From Thermoanaerobaculia bacterium (lineage in GTDB: Bacteria; Acidobacteriota; Thermoanaerobaculia; Gp7-AA8): a DNA stretch of 64,000 nt. Under the pieces are notes generated by a model, which worked only from the letters and a program-made list of their open reading frames with translations, was not told where the DNA came from and did not search any database. A program made the translations under genes and the position numbers. Below, in pieces: positions 8,359 through 15,834 of the stretch. The DNA is taken from contig JADGNZ010000013.1 in the NCBI GenBank assembly GCA_017883205.1, forward strand, positions 1 through 64,000, in the 5' to 3' direction. Position 1 is the stretch's first letter; each line of letters begins with the position of its first letter.

Positions 8359-9321
8359 AGGACCACGGCACGACTCGATTTCTCGATCGTCATTCCGACG
8401 TTCAACACGGCGGCGATGACGCTGGCGTGTTGCCGCGCTGCAATCGCTGCGGCGCCGGCGGAAAGCGAAGTGATCGTCGTCGACGACGGCTCGAGTGATG
8501 GGACGTGCGAGGTCTTGCTGGCCGAAGTGCCGGAGGTTCGGATCGTTCGCCTTGATATCAACCGCCGCTTCGCCGCGGCAGCGAATGCGGGCGTTGCCGC
8601 GGCGAAGGGCGCGATCATCCTGCTGCTCAACAGCGACACGCGAATCGATCGTGAAGCGCCGGCGAAGATCCTCGAAGCATTCGCGGACGATAAGAAGCTC
8701 GGCGTGGCGGGCGCGCAACTCGTCGATGCGGATGGCGCGCCGCAGTGGAGCGGCGGTCCTCAACCGACGCTGCTCTGGATGGCGGTGATGGTGAGCGGGA
8801 TCGCGCGCGTGCTTCCGCGGCGCAAACGCAAACGCGGCGGCGACGTTGGATGGGTGAGCGGCGCCGCGATGGCGTTTCGTCGCGACGCGTGGAATGACGC
8901 CGGCCCATTCAACGAGACGTATCGCTTCTATGCGCAGGACCTCGAGCTCTGCGTTCGTGCTCGCGCAAACGGCTGGCGCGTGCGCGTGATCGAGAATGCG
9001 AGGGTCGTACACGACGGCGGCGCGACGCTGCGGCACGAGCGCCATGTTGCGGAGCTTCCGCACGACCCGTCGCTGCTCTGGCTCGATCTGCTGTCGTGGG
9101 GGCGCGCGCATTACGGTCGCGGGTGGGCGTGGGCGGCACGCCCGCTGATGTGCGCGGCGGCGTCTCTGCGAATTCTCGGCAGGACTCTTCGCGAGCTGTT
9201 CCTGCGAGGCGGTGCGCGGCGGTCGTCGCGTTCAACGACCCGCGTGTACGCCGCGGCCCTGCGTCAGCTCTTCGTAGAACGTGAGCAGTCCGCGGGCCAG
9301 GGCTTCGGTCGAGAAGCGTGA
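8317..9321 (+). CDS. Family 2 (GT-A) glycosyltransferase
   Basis: A 334-residue GT2 enzyme of the rhamnosyltransferase type. It has the nucleotide-binding opening DFSIVIPTFNT, an acidic EVIVVDDGSSDGT segment, the DxD-like LLLNSDTR, and the acceptor-side motif YAQDLELCVRARANGWRV. The first roughly 14 residues are read through a palindromic repeat, and no better in-frame start precedes the domain, so the ATG at 8317 is used with some doubt. It follows the sugar transferase by 27 bases and is probably in the same transcript. Its last 90 bases overlap the end of the convergent glycosyltransferase gene on the other strand. The linked sugar is unknown. Confidence 0.88.
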   Translation: MREKHLRTSATSADRTTARLDFSIVIPTFNTAAMTLACCRAAIAAAPAESEVIVVDDGSSDGTCEVLLAEVPEVRIVRLDINRRFAAAANAGVAAAKGAIILLLNSDTRIDREAPAKILEAFADDKKLGVAGAQLVDADGAPQWSGGPQPTLLWMAVMVSGIARVLPRRKRKRGGDVGWVSGAAMAFRRDAWNDAGPFNETYRFYAQDLELCVRARANGWRVRVIENARVVHDGGATLRHERHVAELPHDPSLLWLDLLSWGRAHYGRGWAWAARPLMCAAASLRILGRTLRELFLRGGARRSSRSTTRVYAAALRQLFVEREQSAGQGFGREA

Positions 9322-10575
9322 CGCCACGAGACGCCGCCCGGCCTCTCCGATCGTGCGCGCCTTCGCCGGATCGTCCAGCAGTTCCGAGACGGCAGCGGCG
9401 AAGGCATCGGGATCGTCGGCGAGGAGGATGTCTTCGCCGTGCCTCACGCCGATCCCTGCCGCTCCGATCGTCGTCGCCACGACCGGCTTGCCGAGCGCCA
9501 TCGCCTCGAGGATCTTGATGCGCATCCCGCCGCCCGAGAAGAGCGGGGCAACCATCACACCCATCGATCGGATGAACGCCTTCGCGTCCGGGATCTCTCC
9601 GTCGAACGCGACGCCGCTCGCCTCCAGCCGCTCGCGTAACCATCGCGGGGCGTTGCTTCCCGCGATGTGAACCTCGCCACGCAGCCGCGGCCCCAACTCC
9701 TCGGCGATCCAAACCGCGGCACCCTGATTGGGCCGGTAGTCGAGCGAGCCGAGAAAGCCGATGGGCGCCGCTGTGTTGCCGGCCGATGCCGCTTCGTTGC
9801 CGGCCGATGCGGCTTCGTGGGTTGGGGATTCCTCGCCCGCCCGCCGCCCCGCCCTCTCGGAATGACAGGCGGGCGAGATCGAGGCAAGCGCGGACGGAAC
9901 GCCGCCGTCACTCTCCTGTTGCTCGGCATCCTCATCGAAATCGACACCGCCCGGGAGTACGTGTATCGGCCGCGTACATCCGAGCGAACGAAAGTCGCGC
10001 GCGTCCTCCTCCGTAATCGGAACGAGCGCGTCGCACGTGTTGAGATGGCGAGTCTCGTAACGGCGAAGACTGCCAGCGATGAATTGCAGAGCCGCGCGAA
10101 ACGCCACCCGTTGCTCGCGCGCGGCGATCTGCTCCCATATCCGAAACTCGACGTTGAGCGATCGCAGGACGATCGCGGCACGCGACACGGCGCGAATCGC
10201 CGGAACGTACGGCAGCAGAAACGGGCTCTCGATCTGGACGACGTCCACATCGGACGCCTGGAGCAGCGCACGCAACTCTCGCCTGAACTGCGGCGAGAAG
10301 AAGCGGGCCACGAGCATCGGCATACCAATCCGCACGAAACTGCGCAGCACCGAAGCAGGTAGGTCATCGGTATCGATTTCGACTGCGTCGACCGGAATCG
10401 GAGCGAGTGCCTGCCGCGCCATCTCCAGGTCCGCATGCTGCTTCTTCGGATTCAGCGACAGGATGCGCACCTCGGCGCCGAGCCGCTGCATCGCCGCCGC
10501 AATCTGCAGCATGACCACGCGGCCGCCATCGCTGGGCGGATACGAGAGTCGCGGCGTGAGCTGGAGGATGCGCAT
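9232..10575 (-). CDS. GT4-like glycosyltransferase with a repeat-derived insertion
   Basis: A 447-residue GT-B enzyme, last of three minus-strand glycosyltransferase genes. The N-terminal strand is MRILQLTPRLSYPPSDGG. The C-terminal donor domain has FLGSLDYRPNQGA, VMVAPLFSGGGMRIKILEAM and the glutamate of the EAMALGKPVV segment. Between the two domains lies a low-complexity linker (CHSERAGRRAGEESP, then a doubled AASAGNE) encoded by a dispersed palindromic repeat and a 21-base duplication; the frame stays open through it. Three bases separate it from the upstream gene. The insertion sits at an inter-domain loop, so activity may be kept. Donor and acceptor are unknown. Confidence 0.88.
   Translation of the reverse strand: MRILQLTPRLSYPPSDGGRVVMLQIAAAMQRLGAEVRILSLNPKKQHADLEMARQALAPIPVDAVEIDTDDLPASVLRSFVRIGMPMLVARFFSPQFRRELRALLQASDVDVVQIESPFLLPYVPAIRAVSRAAIVLRSLNVEFRIWEQIAAREQRVAFRAALQFIAGSLRRYETRHLNTCDALVPITEEDARDFRSLGCTRPIHVLPGGVDFDEDAEQQESDGGVPSALASISPACHSERAGRRAGEESPTHEAASAGNEAASAGNTAAPIGFLGSLDYRPNQGAAVWIAEELGPRLRGEVHIAGSNAPRWLRERLEASGVAFDGEIPDAKAFIRSMGVMVAPLFSGGGMRIKILEAMALGKPVVATTIGAAGIGVRHGEDILLADDPDAFAAAVSELLDDPAKARTIGEAGRRLVASRFSTEALARGLLTFYEELTQGRGVHAGR
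9795..9876. repeat. CATTCCGAG/CTCGGAATG repeat plus 21-bp duplication inside a gene
   Basis: On the minus strand this reads tgtcattccgagagg followed by a GC-rich stretch and gaggaatcc, the same type of element as at 23281-23362. Next to it a 21-base unit (gaagc.gcatcggccggcaac) is duplicated. All of it is read in frame inside the glycosyltransferase at 9232-10575. Confidence 0.7.
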
Positions 10576-10578
10576 CGT

Positions 10579-11862
10579 CTAGTCAATCAGGCCAAGTGAA
10601 CGATAAAGCGCGACGTGATCAGTTGCTGCGTCCTGAGGCGTTCTCGTAACTGCGGGAATGCCGGTCGACAACTCGCCCGCCAGCCAGCGCCGGACGATCG
10701 TCACGATCCCGGCGACTCCTCCGTTCATGGGCGCGAGCCAGCCGCCTCCTTCGCGCGTGATGCGCTCTGCGATTGCGCCTTGTGCGAACGCGGCTGCCGG
10801 AACGCCGGCGGCCCAGCACTCGGAGAGCGTGAAGGAAAAGGTCTCGGGCCAGATCGAGAGTAACAGGCCGAGGTCGATAGCGTGTCTGGCGAGAAGTGAG
10901 GGGAGCTGGCCGGAGCGGTAGTAGCCGTGCACCGTCGTATTCGGGAGATTGCGGAGGCTGCGCAGAAGCTCTTCGTCGCCGCCGCCGAAGACATGCCAAT
11001 CGACCTCCTCGTTCGCCAACGCCTCGATGATCTGCGGCAGAAGATGCGCTCCTTTGTGTGGCTTCACGCTGCCGGCGTAGGCGACGCGCGCGCGGCGTCC
11101 ATGGGTTGCTCGCGGAACGACGCGCAACGGTACCGCTGGCTCGATCATGTGCGCGGTGAGATCGGGCAGTGCGAAGAGCTCGCGATGTTTGTCGCGTAAA
11201 AAGTCCGAAATAAAAACAACGGCCCGCGCCGCTTGCAAGAGATCTCGTGCGATGGCGCGGCGGTCGGACTGCGCATTCGGATCGGCGGACAGAGGTTGCA
11301 AGCAGCGGCGGCAACGATCGAGATCCGTCGAGTAGCCGCAGAAAATGCCGGCGGGTTGCTCGTCGAGGTGGGGCCTCGCGCAGAAGAGAGCAAAATCCAT
11401 CGGCGTGAGGATGACGTCGAGTCCCGTGTTCGCCATCCTCAGGATCGTGCCGATCGGAAGGCCGGCCGTGCCTTCGAGGTGAATCGCACGCGCGCCGGTG
11501 ATGTCGATCGCTTGTTCGAGGGCCAGCTCGAAATCGCGATCGTAGAGCGCAGCCGACGGAACGACGTGTGGTGCCCGTCGCGCACCCGAGCCCGCTTCCA
11601 GAATCCCGGGATAGAGAAGAGCCTCATTCCGCATAGACCGCTCCTCCTCGAGACGAGCGATCATCTGCGTGGGCACTCCGCCCAGCCGCGGGTGCGGCCC
11701 CATCGCCGAGACGTTGAGCAGCGGCGCCGTGCGGACGCGCTTTCCAACACCACGGATCAGCATTCCACGCAAGCGCAGCGATTCTCCGGCACGCTCGCGC
11801 GCCCGGCGCAACGCTGATCCGATCCCTTCCGAACGCGTCACGCGCACGATGGTTCGAATCAT
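10579..11862 (-). CDS. GT4-like glycosyltransferase
   Basis: A 427-residue GT-B enzyme. The N-terminal domain carries GPHPRLGGVPTQM, a glycine-rich loop near the acceptor site. A Cys-rich segment (CGYSTDLDRCRRC) in the middle resembles glycosyltransferases that carry a small zinc-like knob. The C-terminal donor domain has VAYAGSVKPHKGAHLL and SIWPETFSFTLSECWAAGVP, where the E of the SEC stretch takes the usual place. Its start overlaps the upstream gene's stop by four bases (ATGA) and its stop is three bases from the downstream gene, so it is in a three-gene operon. The exact reaction is unknown. Confidence 0.85.
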   Translation of the reverse strand: MIRTIVRVTRSEGIGSALRRARERAGESLRLRGMLIRGVGKRVRTAPLLNVSAMGPHPRLGGVPTQMIARLEEERSMRNEALLYPGILEAGSGARRAPHVVPSAALYDRDFELALEQAIDITGARAIHLEGTAGLPIGTILRMANTGLDVILTPMDFALFCARPHLDEQPAGIFCGYSTDLDRCRRCLQPLSADPNAQSDRRAIARDLLQAARAVVFISDFLRDKHRELFALPDLTAHMIEPAVPLRVVPRATHGRRARVAYAGSVKPHKGAHLLPQIIEALANEEVDWHVFGGGDEELLRSLRNLPNTTVHGYYRSGQLPSLLARHAIDLGLLLSIWPETFSFTLSECWAAGVPAAAFAQGAIAERITREGGGWLAPMNGGVAGIVTIVRRWLAGELSTGIPAVTRTPQDAATDHVALYRSLGLID

Positions 11863-14000
11863 CGGATCGAGCCCATCACGATCTCGTAGACCTCCTCGAT
11901 CTCTTCTGCATGCTCGTCGACGCTCTTCACACGCGGCAGGCGCGACGACCAGGCGTCGACGATCTCGGGTGCAATGGCCAGCCGGAGGACGATGCTTTGA
12001 AGCGCGTCGGCATCACGCGGCGGAAACAACTCCCCGCACAATCCCGACTCGAACATCTCCAGCAGAGCTCCGTCAGCCGAGGCGACGACCGGAACACCGC
12101 GGGCCATGGCCTCGCGCGCCGCAAGCCCGAACGATTCGAGGCCGATCGAGGGGACGAGCAGTACATCAATCGAGTCGAAGATCGCCGCCTTCGCATCCTC
12201 GGCAAACGTTCCTTCGAAAGTCAGGGCATCACCGCCGAGCGCTCGCAGCGTTTCGACGTAGGCCGGCGAAGCGGATGTGTCGCCCCATACGTGCAGCGTG
12301 GCCAGCGACGGATGAATCCCGCGAAATGCCTCCGCGGCGATATGAATGCCCTTGTGAGGAACGATCGATCCGACGATTCCGAAACGGAGCGGCCGTCGCG
12401 CCGGTTCCCGCGCTTTCCGCGTGGCCGTTTCCACGCCGTACGGCAACACGAACGCCGGAATCCCTGCCGGCAACAACCCGGACCGTTCGTAGTCGTTGTG
12501 AATGAACTGCGAGCCCATCACGAAGGCGCCGGCCGCAGAAAGCGCTTGTCGCGCCGCGTGCCGCCGCATGCGATGCAGCACGCGGTTCCAGAGCGGCGCC
12601 GGAGCGATGCGCGTCAGTGGCGCGCATTGCGCGCACTTGGAGATGCCCGGCCCGCTGCATCGCTGCCATTGGAAGTCGAACAGATTCACGCGGCCGCACA
12701 GGAACCACCAGTCCTGAATCTGCAGAACAATCGGGACGCCGGAGCGTTTCGCCACGCCGGCCAGCGAGAAGGCATGCCCGGCAAGATGATGGATGTGGAT
12801 CAGCTCAGGCTTTTCCTCGGCCAGGAAACGAGCGAAGGCGCGCTCGAATGTCCAGTCGCGCAACGCATTGCGCGCGACCGGATTGCGTTGCACGAAGTTG
12901 TTGGTCACGGTCCGCACGCGCGCGCCGTCGTCGGCAAGCTCGACCGACTCGCCTTGCGCGCGCTCCGCGTCAGCCATCCGCGTGAATACCGAGACCTCGC
13001 GCCACTGCAGTTGCCGTTGCGCGAGCCAGTACGCGTACAGCTCCGATCCGGCGTGCCGCCGTGGAGGCCAGCCATGCACGAGATGGACGACCTTGCGCGG
13101 CCCGCGACGCGCGGTCACTGGCTTGCGGGCGCGCAGCGCGGAATCAATGCGCTCGTGCACCGAGGCGAGTGGATTTGTCTTCATGAACGCTGCGATCGCG
13201 GGCATGTAGTCGGGATGCTGTCGCGCCAATGTCCTCGCTGCGGTGCGCTGCAATGCGCTACTCGACGAGCCGAAGCTGCGGTGGCCGGCGTGCGCGATGA
13301 ACGTGGCGTCGTCCGCGATGTGCAACCAGCCGCGCGCCAGCGCCCGCATGCAGAAGTCGTTTTCTTCGCCGTAGCCGAGGCCGAAGCGTTCCGCATCGAA
13401 GTAACCGATGTCGTCGAGCAGAGCGCGGCGGATGAAGAGACAGACTCCGACTCCGGTCGGCAGCCGCGGATAGGTCCGCGCGGACACGCGCCCGACGAGC
13501 TCCGCGAACGATTCCGCATCGAAGCCGGTGGGGATGAGGTTTTCCTCGAACGGGCGCGGCACCGAGCAGAGCGTGGCGTTGTTCGAGAGCGGCGTGACCG
13601 TTCCGATGTCACCCGAGGAGATGCTCGCGTCAATCAGCTTGTCGAGCCAGCGCGCCGTGACGATCGTGTCGCTGTTGAGCAGGACGACATCGCGCGACGA
13701 TGCGCGCATCCCGCGGTTCACGCTGGCGACGAAGCCGCAGCGCGCGTCGTTGCGCAGGATTTGCGAAGCCACCGAGGCGAACGCGCCTACGATCGACTCG
13801 ACAGCATCGTCTTGCGGGCCGTCGATTACCAGAATGAGTCCATGCCGCACGAGATCGGTTCGTGCGGCAACGCTCGTCAGGCAGCGCTCGAGATCCGCCG
13901 CGGCGCCGTAGATGGGAACGATCAAATCGACCGCTTCCGGCCTCTCCGCCAGCGGCCGGCCCGCGCCGATGGTCCAGTCGAGCGGCCGCCTAGCCTGCAT
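11859..14000 (-). CDS. Bifunctional GT2-GT4 glycosyltransferase
   Basis: A 713-residue fusion of two glycosyltransferases. Residues about 20-260 form a GT2 (GT-A) domain with VDLIVPIYGAAADLERCL, the acidic VVLLNSDTIVT and GYGEENDFCMRALARGW. Residues about 300-710 form a GT-B domain with VVHLVHGWPPRRHAGSE, a Cys-rich knob (CSGPGISKCAQCAPL) like that of the next gene, and FGIVGSIVPHKGIHIAAEA plus PSIGLESFGLAAREAMARG. It probably adds two successive sugars. It is first in the minus-strand glycosyltransferase operon. Its ATG lies in the terminal inverted repeat of a short mobile-like element (13997-14152), which suggests its upstream region was replaced by that element. Confidence 0.9.
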   Translation of the reverse strand: MQARRPLDWTIGAGRPLAERPEAVDLIVPIYGAAADLERCLTSVAARTDLVRHGLILVIDGPQDDAVESIVGAFASVASQILRNDARCGFVASVNRGMRASSRDVVLLNSDTIVTARWLDKLIDASISSGDIGTVTPLSNNATLCSVPRPFEENLIPTGFDAESFAELVGRVSARTYPRLPTGVGVCLFIRRALLDDIGYFDAERFGLGYGEENDFCMRALARGWLHIADDATFIAHAGHRSFGSSSSALQRTAARTLARQHPDYMPAIAAFMKTNPLASVHERIDSALRARKPVTARRGPRKVVHLVHGWPPRRHAGSELYAYWLAQRQLQWREVSVFTRMADAERAQGESVELADDGARVRTVTNNFVQRNPVARNALRDWTFERAFARFLAEEKPELIHIHHLAGHAFSLAGVAKRSGVPIVLQIQDWWFLCGRVNLFDFQWQRCSGPGISKCAQCAPLTRIAPAPLWNRVLHRMRRHAARQALSAAGAFVMGSQFIHNDYERSGLLPAGIPAFVLPYGVETATRKAREPARRPLRFGIVGSIVPHKGIHIAAEAFRGIHPSLATLHVWGDTSASPAYVETLRALGGDALTFEGTFAEDAKAAIFDSIDVLLVPSIGLESFGLAAREAMARGVPVVASADGALLEMFESGLCGELFPPRDADALQSIVLRLAIAPEIVDAWSSRLPRVKSVDEHAEEIEEVYEIVMGSIR

Positions 14001-14152
14001 TTCTCACACTTGTAGGAAATTGCCGGCAGCGTGTTTCCATCGAGCGCTTCTGTAACGCGCCCCTCATCCGGCTTCGCCACCTTCTCCCCCCGAAAAGCAC
14101 GGGGGGAGAAGGCGCTCGACGCAAAGGAGTCGCGGAAGCGTGCGAGAAATGC
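13997..14152. mobile_element. MITE-like element with GCATTTCTCACACTT-type inverted ends
   Basis: A 156-base element bounded by gcatttctcacact on the left and its near-complement (gtgcgagaaatgc) on the right. Inside is a strong hairpin made of ccttctcccccc and ggggggagaagg. A longer relative, 36877-37153, has the same ends and core. No transposase is encoded. It supplies the start codon of the bifunctional glycosyltransferase on its left edge. Confidence 0.6.
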
Positions 14153-14278
14153 GGCTTGAGAATCGTCACTGCCGCGATTCTATCCGCTGACCGCCCCGCG
14201 CTTACACGGCCAGACCGCTGGCACCACTCCGCATTCATTGCTTGAAAGCCAAACTGGATTCGCGTAGAAGGATCGGCG

Positions 14279-15106
14279 GTGATCGTCCAGAATCAGGAGC
14301 GCCACAATGTGGCCGGAGCCTCGCTACGCGCGCGCGACGAGATTCACGACCTGGCCGCACACGCGAATCTGCTGCTCGAGCTCGTTCACCGCGACCTTAC
14401 CGTTCGGTACAAACGTTCGATCTTCGGCTTTCTCTGGACACTCCTGCATCCGCTGCTCCTCATGGCAATCTTCACGGTCGTCTTCTCGCACCTCTTCCGG
14501 CGCGAGACGCCGCACTACGAGACCTACTTTCTCTCGGCCTACATCGCCTGGAACTTCTTCTCGCAGACAGTGACGAACGCAATGGCCAGCGTGGCATGGA
14601 ACGGCCCGCTGATGAAGCGCGTGCGCGTGCCGCGCTCGATCTTCACGCTGTCGTCGATCGTTTCGGGCCTCGTGAACCTTTTGCTTTCGATGCTCGCGCT
14701 GCTGGTCATCATGTTGATCGTGCGGGCGCCGCTGTTTCCGTCGCTGCTGTTCGTCCCTATCAGCCTCCTCATCGTCGGCGTCTTCACCTTCGGCGTCTCG
14801 CTCGCGCTCACGGCGCTGTCCGTCTTCTTCGCCGACGTCCGCGAGATGGTCCAGGCCGGCCTCCCGGCGCTTCTGTACATGACGCCGGTGATCTATCCCG
14901 TCTCGATCGTGCCGGCTTCGTTTCGGTGGATCGTGGAGCGGAATCCACTCACCTACCTCATCGAGATCGTGCGCGCGCCGATCTACTACGGGCACTTGCC
15001 ATCTCCGCGAACGATCATCGCGGCGCTGGCGGTCTCGCTGATCTCGCTGCTGTCCGGCTGGCTGATCTTCCGCCGGCTCGCGCCGAGCTTCGAGGGAAGG
15101 CTCTGA
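14279..15106 (+). CDS. wzm: ABC-2 type polysaccharide export permease (Wzm-like)
   Basis: A 275-residue inner-membrane protein with six predicted hydrophobic helices, of the family that exports O-antigen or teichoic acid-like polymers. The N-terminal amphipathic stretch LLELVHRDLTVRYKRSIFG precedes the first helix and is typical of the family, as is the C-terminal MTPVIYPVS segment. The start used is GTG at 14279; no ATG in frame would keep the N-terminal helix. Its TGA overlaps the ATG of the ATPase gene by one base (TGATG), so the two subunits are coupled. With the neighbouring glycosyltransferases it forms the export step of the locus. Confidence 0.92.
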   Translation: MIVQNQERHNVAGASLRARDEIHDLAAHANLLLELVHRDLTVRYKRSIFGFLWTLLHPLLLMAIFTVVFSHLFRRETPHYETYFLSAYIAWNFFSQTVTNAMASVAWNGPLMKRVRVPRSIFTLSSIVSGLVNLLLSMLALLVIMLIVRAPLFPSLLFVPISLLIVGVFTFGVSLALTALSVFFADVREMVQAGLPALLYMTPVIYPVSIVPASFRWIVERNPLTYLIEIVRAPIYYGHLPSPRTIIAALAVSLISLLSGWLIFRRLAPSFEGRL

Positions 15107-15834
15107 TGAACGCGATTGAACTGAAAGGCGTGAGCGTCCGCTATCGATCGGAAAAGGTCCGCAGCCTCAAGGAGCTGGTCGTGCGCGGGCTGCGCCCGAG
15201 CCGGCCATTCTTTTACAGTCTGCGAAACGTCACGCTCGCCATCGCCAACGGCGAGTCGGTCGGAATCATCGGATCGAACGGCGCCGGCAAGTCGACGCTG
15301 CTGCGCGTGGCCGCCGGAATCATTCAACCTTCCGAAGGCGTGGCCATCGGCCGCGGCAGCATCGTGCCGCTGATGGAGCTTGGCACCGGCTTCGAGGCCG
15401 AGTTGTCCGGCCGCGAGAACATTCTCTTCAACGGCGCACTTCTGGGCCGCACGCGAGCGCAGATGCGAGCGCAGATGGACGCGATTATCGAATTCTCGGG
15501 CATCGAGCAGTTTGTCGATGCACCGATCCGAACCTACTCCACCGGAATGATTGCGCGGCTGGCGTTCTCGATCGCCACGGCCGTCGATGCCGAAACGATC
15601 CTTCTCGATGAAATTCTCGCCGTTGGCGATGCCTCGTTTCGCGAACGCTGCGATGAGCGCATTCGGAAGTTCGTCCGCGAAGGGAGGACGGTCGTTCTCG
15701 TCTCGCACGACACCGACGCAGTGATGACGCTTTGCCGCCGCACGCTCTGGTTATCGCATGGCGAGATCGTCGGCGACGGCCGTTCCGAGGATGTGATTCG
15801 TGAGTACGAAGCTCACCGCTCGGATGCAGGCTGA
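15106..15834 (+). CDS. wzt: ABC transporter ATPase for polysaccharide export (short Wzt-like)
   Basis: A 242-residue ATP-binding subunit. Walker A is GSNGAGKST, the family-specific Q-loop region is MELGTGFEAELSGREN, the signature is YSTGMIARLAFS, Walker B is TILLDEILAVGD, and the switch His is in VLVSHD. It pairs with the permease upstream. It ends just after the nucleotide-binding domain, so it lacks the C-terminal carbohydrate-binding domain that reads chain length in classical Wzt proteins. The start at 15106 overlaps the permease stop; the longer upstream open frame is a shadow of the permease. Its 3' end overlaps the convergent membrane-protein gene by 22 bases. Confidence 0.95.
   Translation: MNAIELKGVSVRYRSEKVRSLKELVVRGLRPSRPFFYSLRNVTLAIANGESVGIIGSNGAGKSTLLRVAAGIIQPSEGVAIGRGSIVPLMELGTGFEAELSGRENILFNGALLGRTRAQMRAQMDAIIEFSGIEQFVDAPIRTYSTGMIARLAFSIATAVDAETILLDEILAVGDASFRERCDERIRKFVREGRTVVLVSHDTDAVMTLCRRTLWLSHGEIVGDGRSEDVIREYEAHRSDAG

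Noticed and set aside
6646-9111. Open frame of 821 codons on the minus strand across the polysaccharide genes
   Set aside because: It lies opposite three well-supported genes with clear family motifs, and its Arg/Asp/His-rich composition is the usual antisense shadow of GC-rich genes.
11910-14015. Open frame of 701 codons on the plus strand
   Set aside because: Antisense shadow of the GT2-GT4 gene; no domain or plausible start.
14242-15105. N-terminal extension of the ABC ATPase
   Set aside because: The frame upstream of 15106 is the shadow of the permease gene, and ABC ATPases begin at the MNAIELKGVSV strand.
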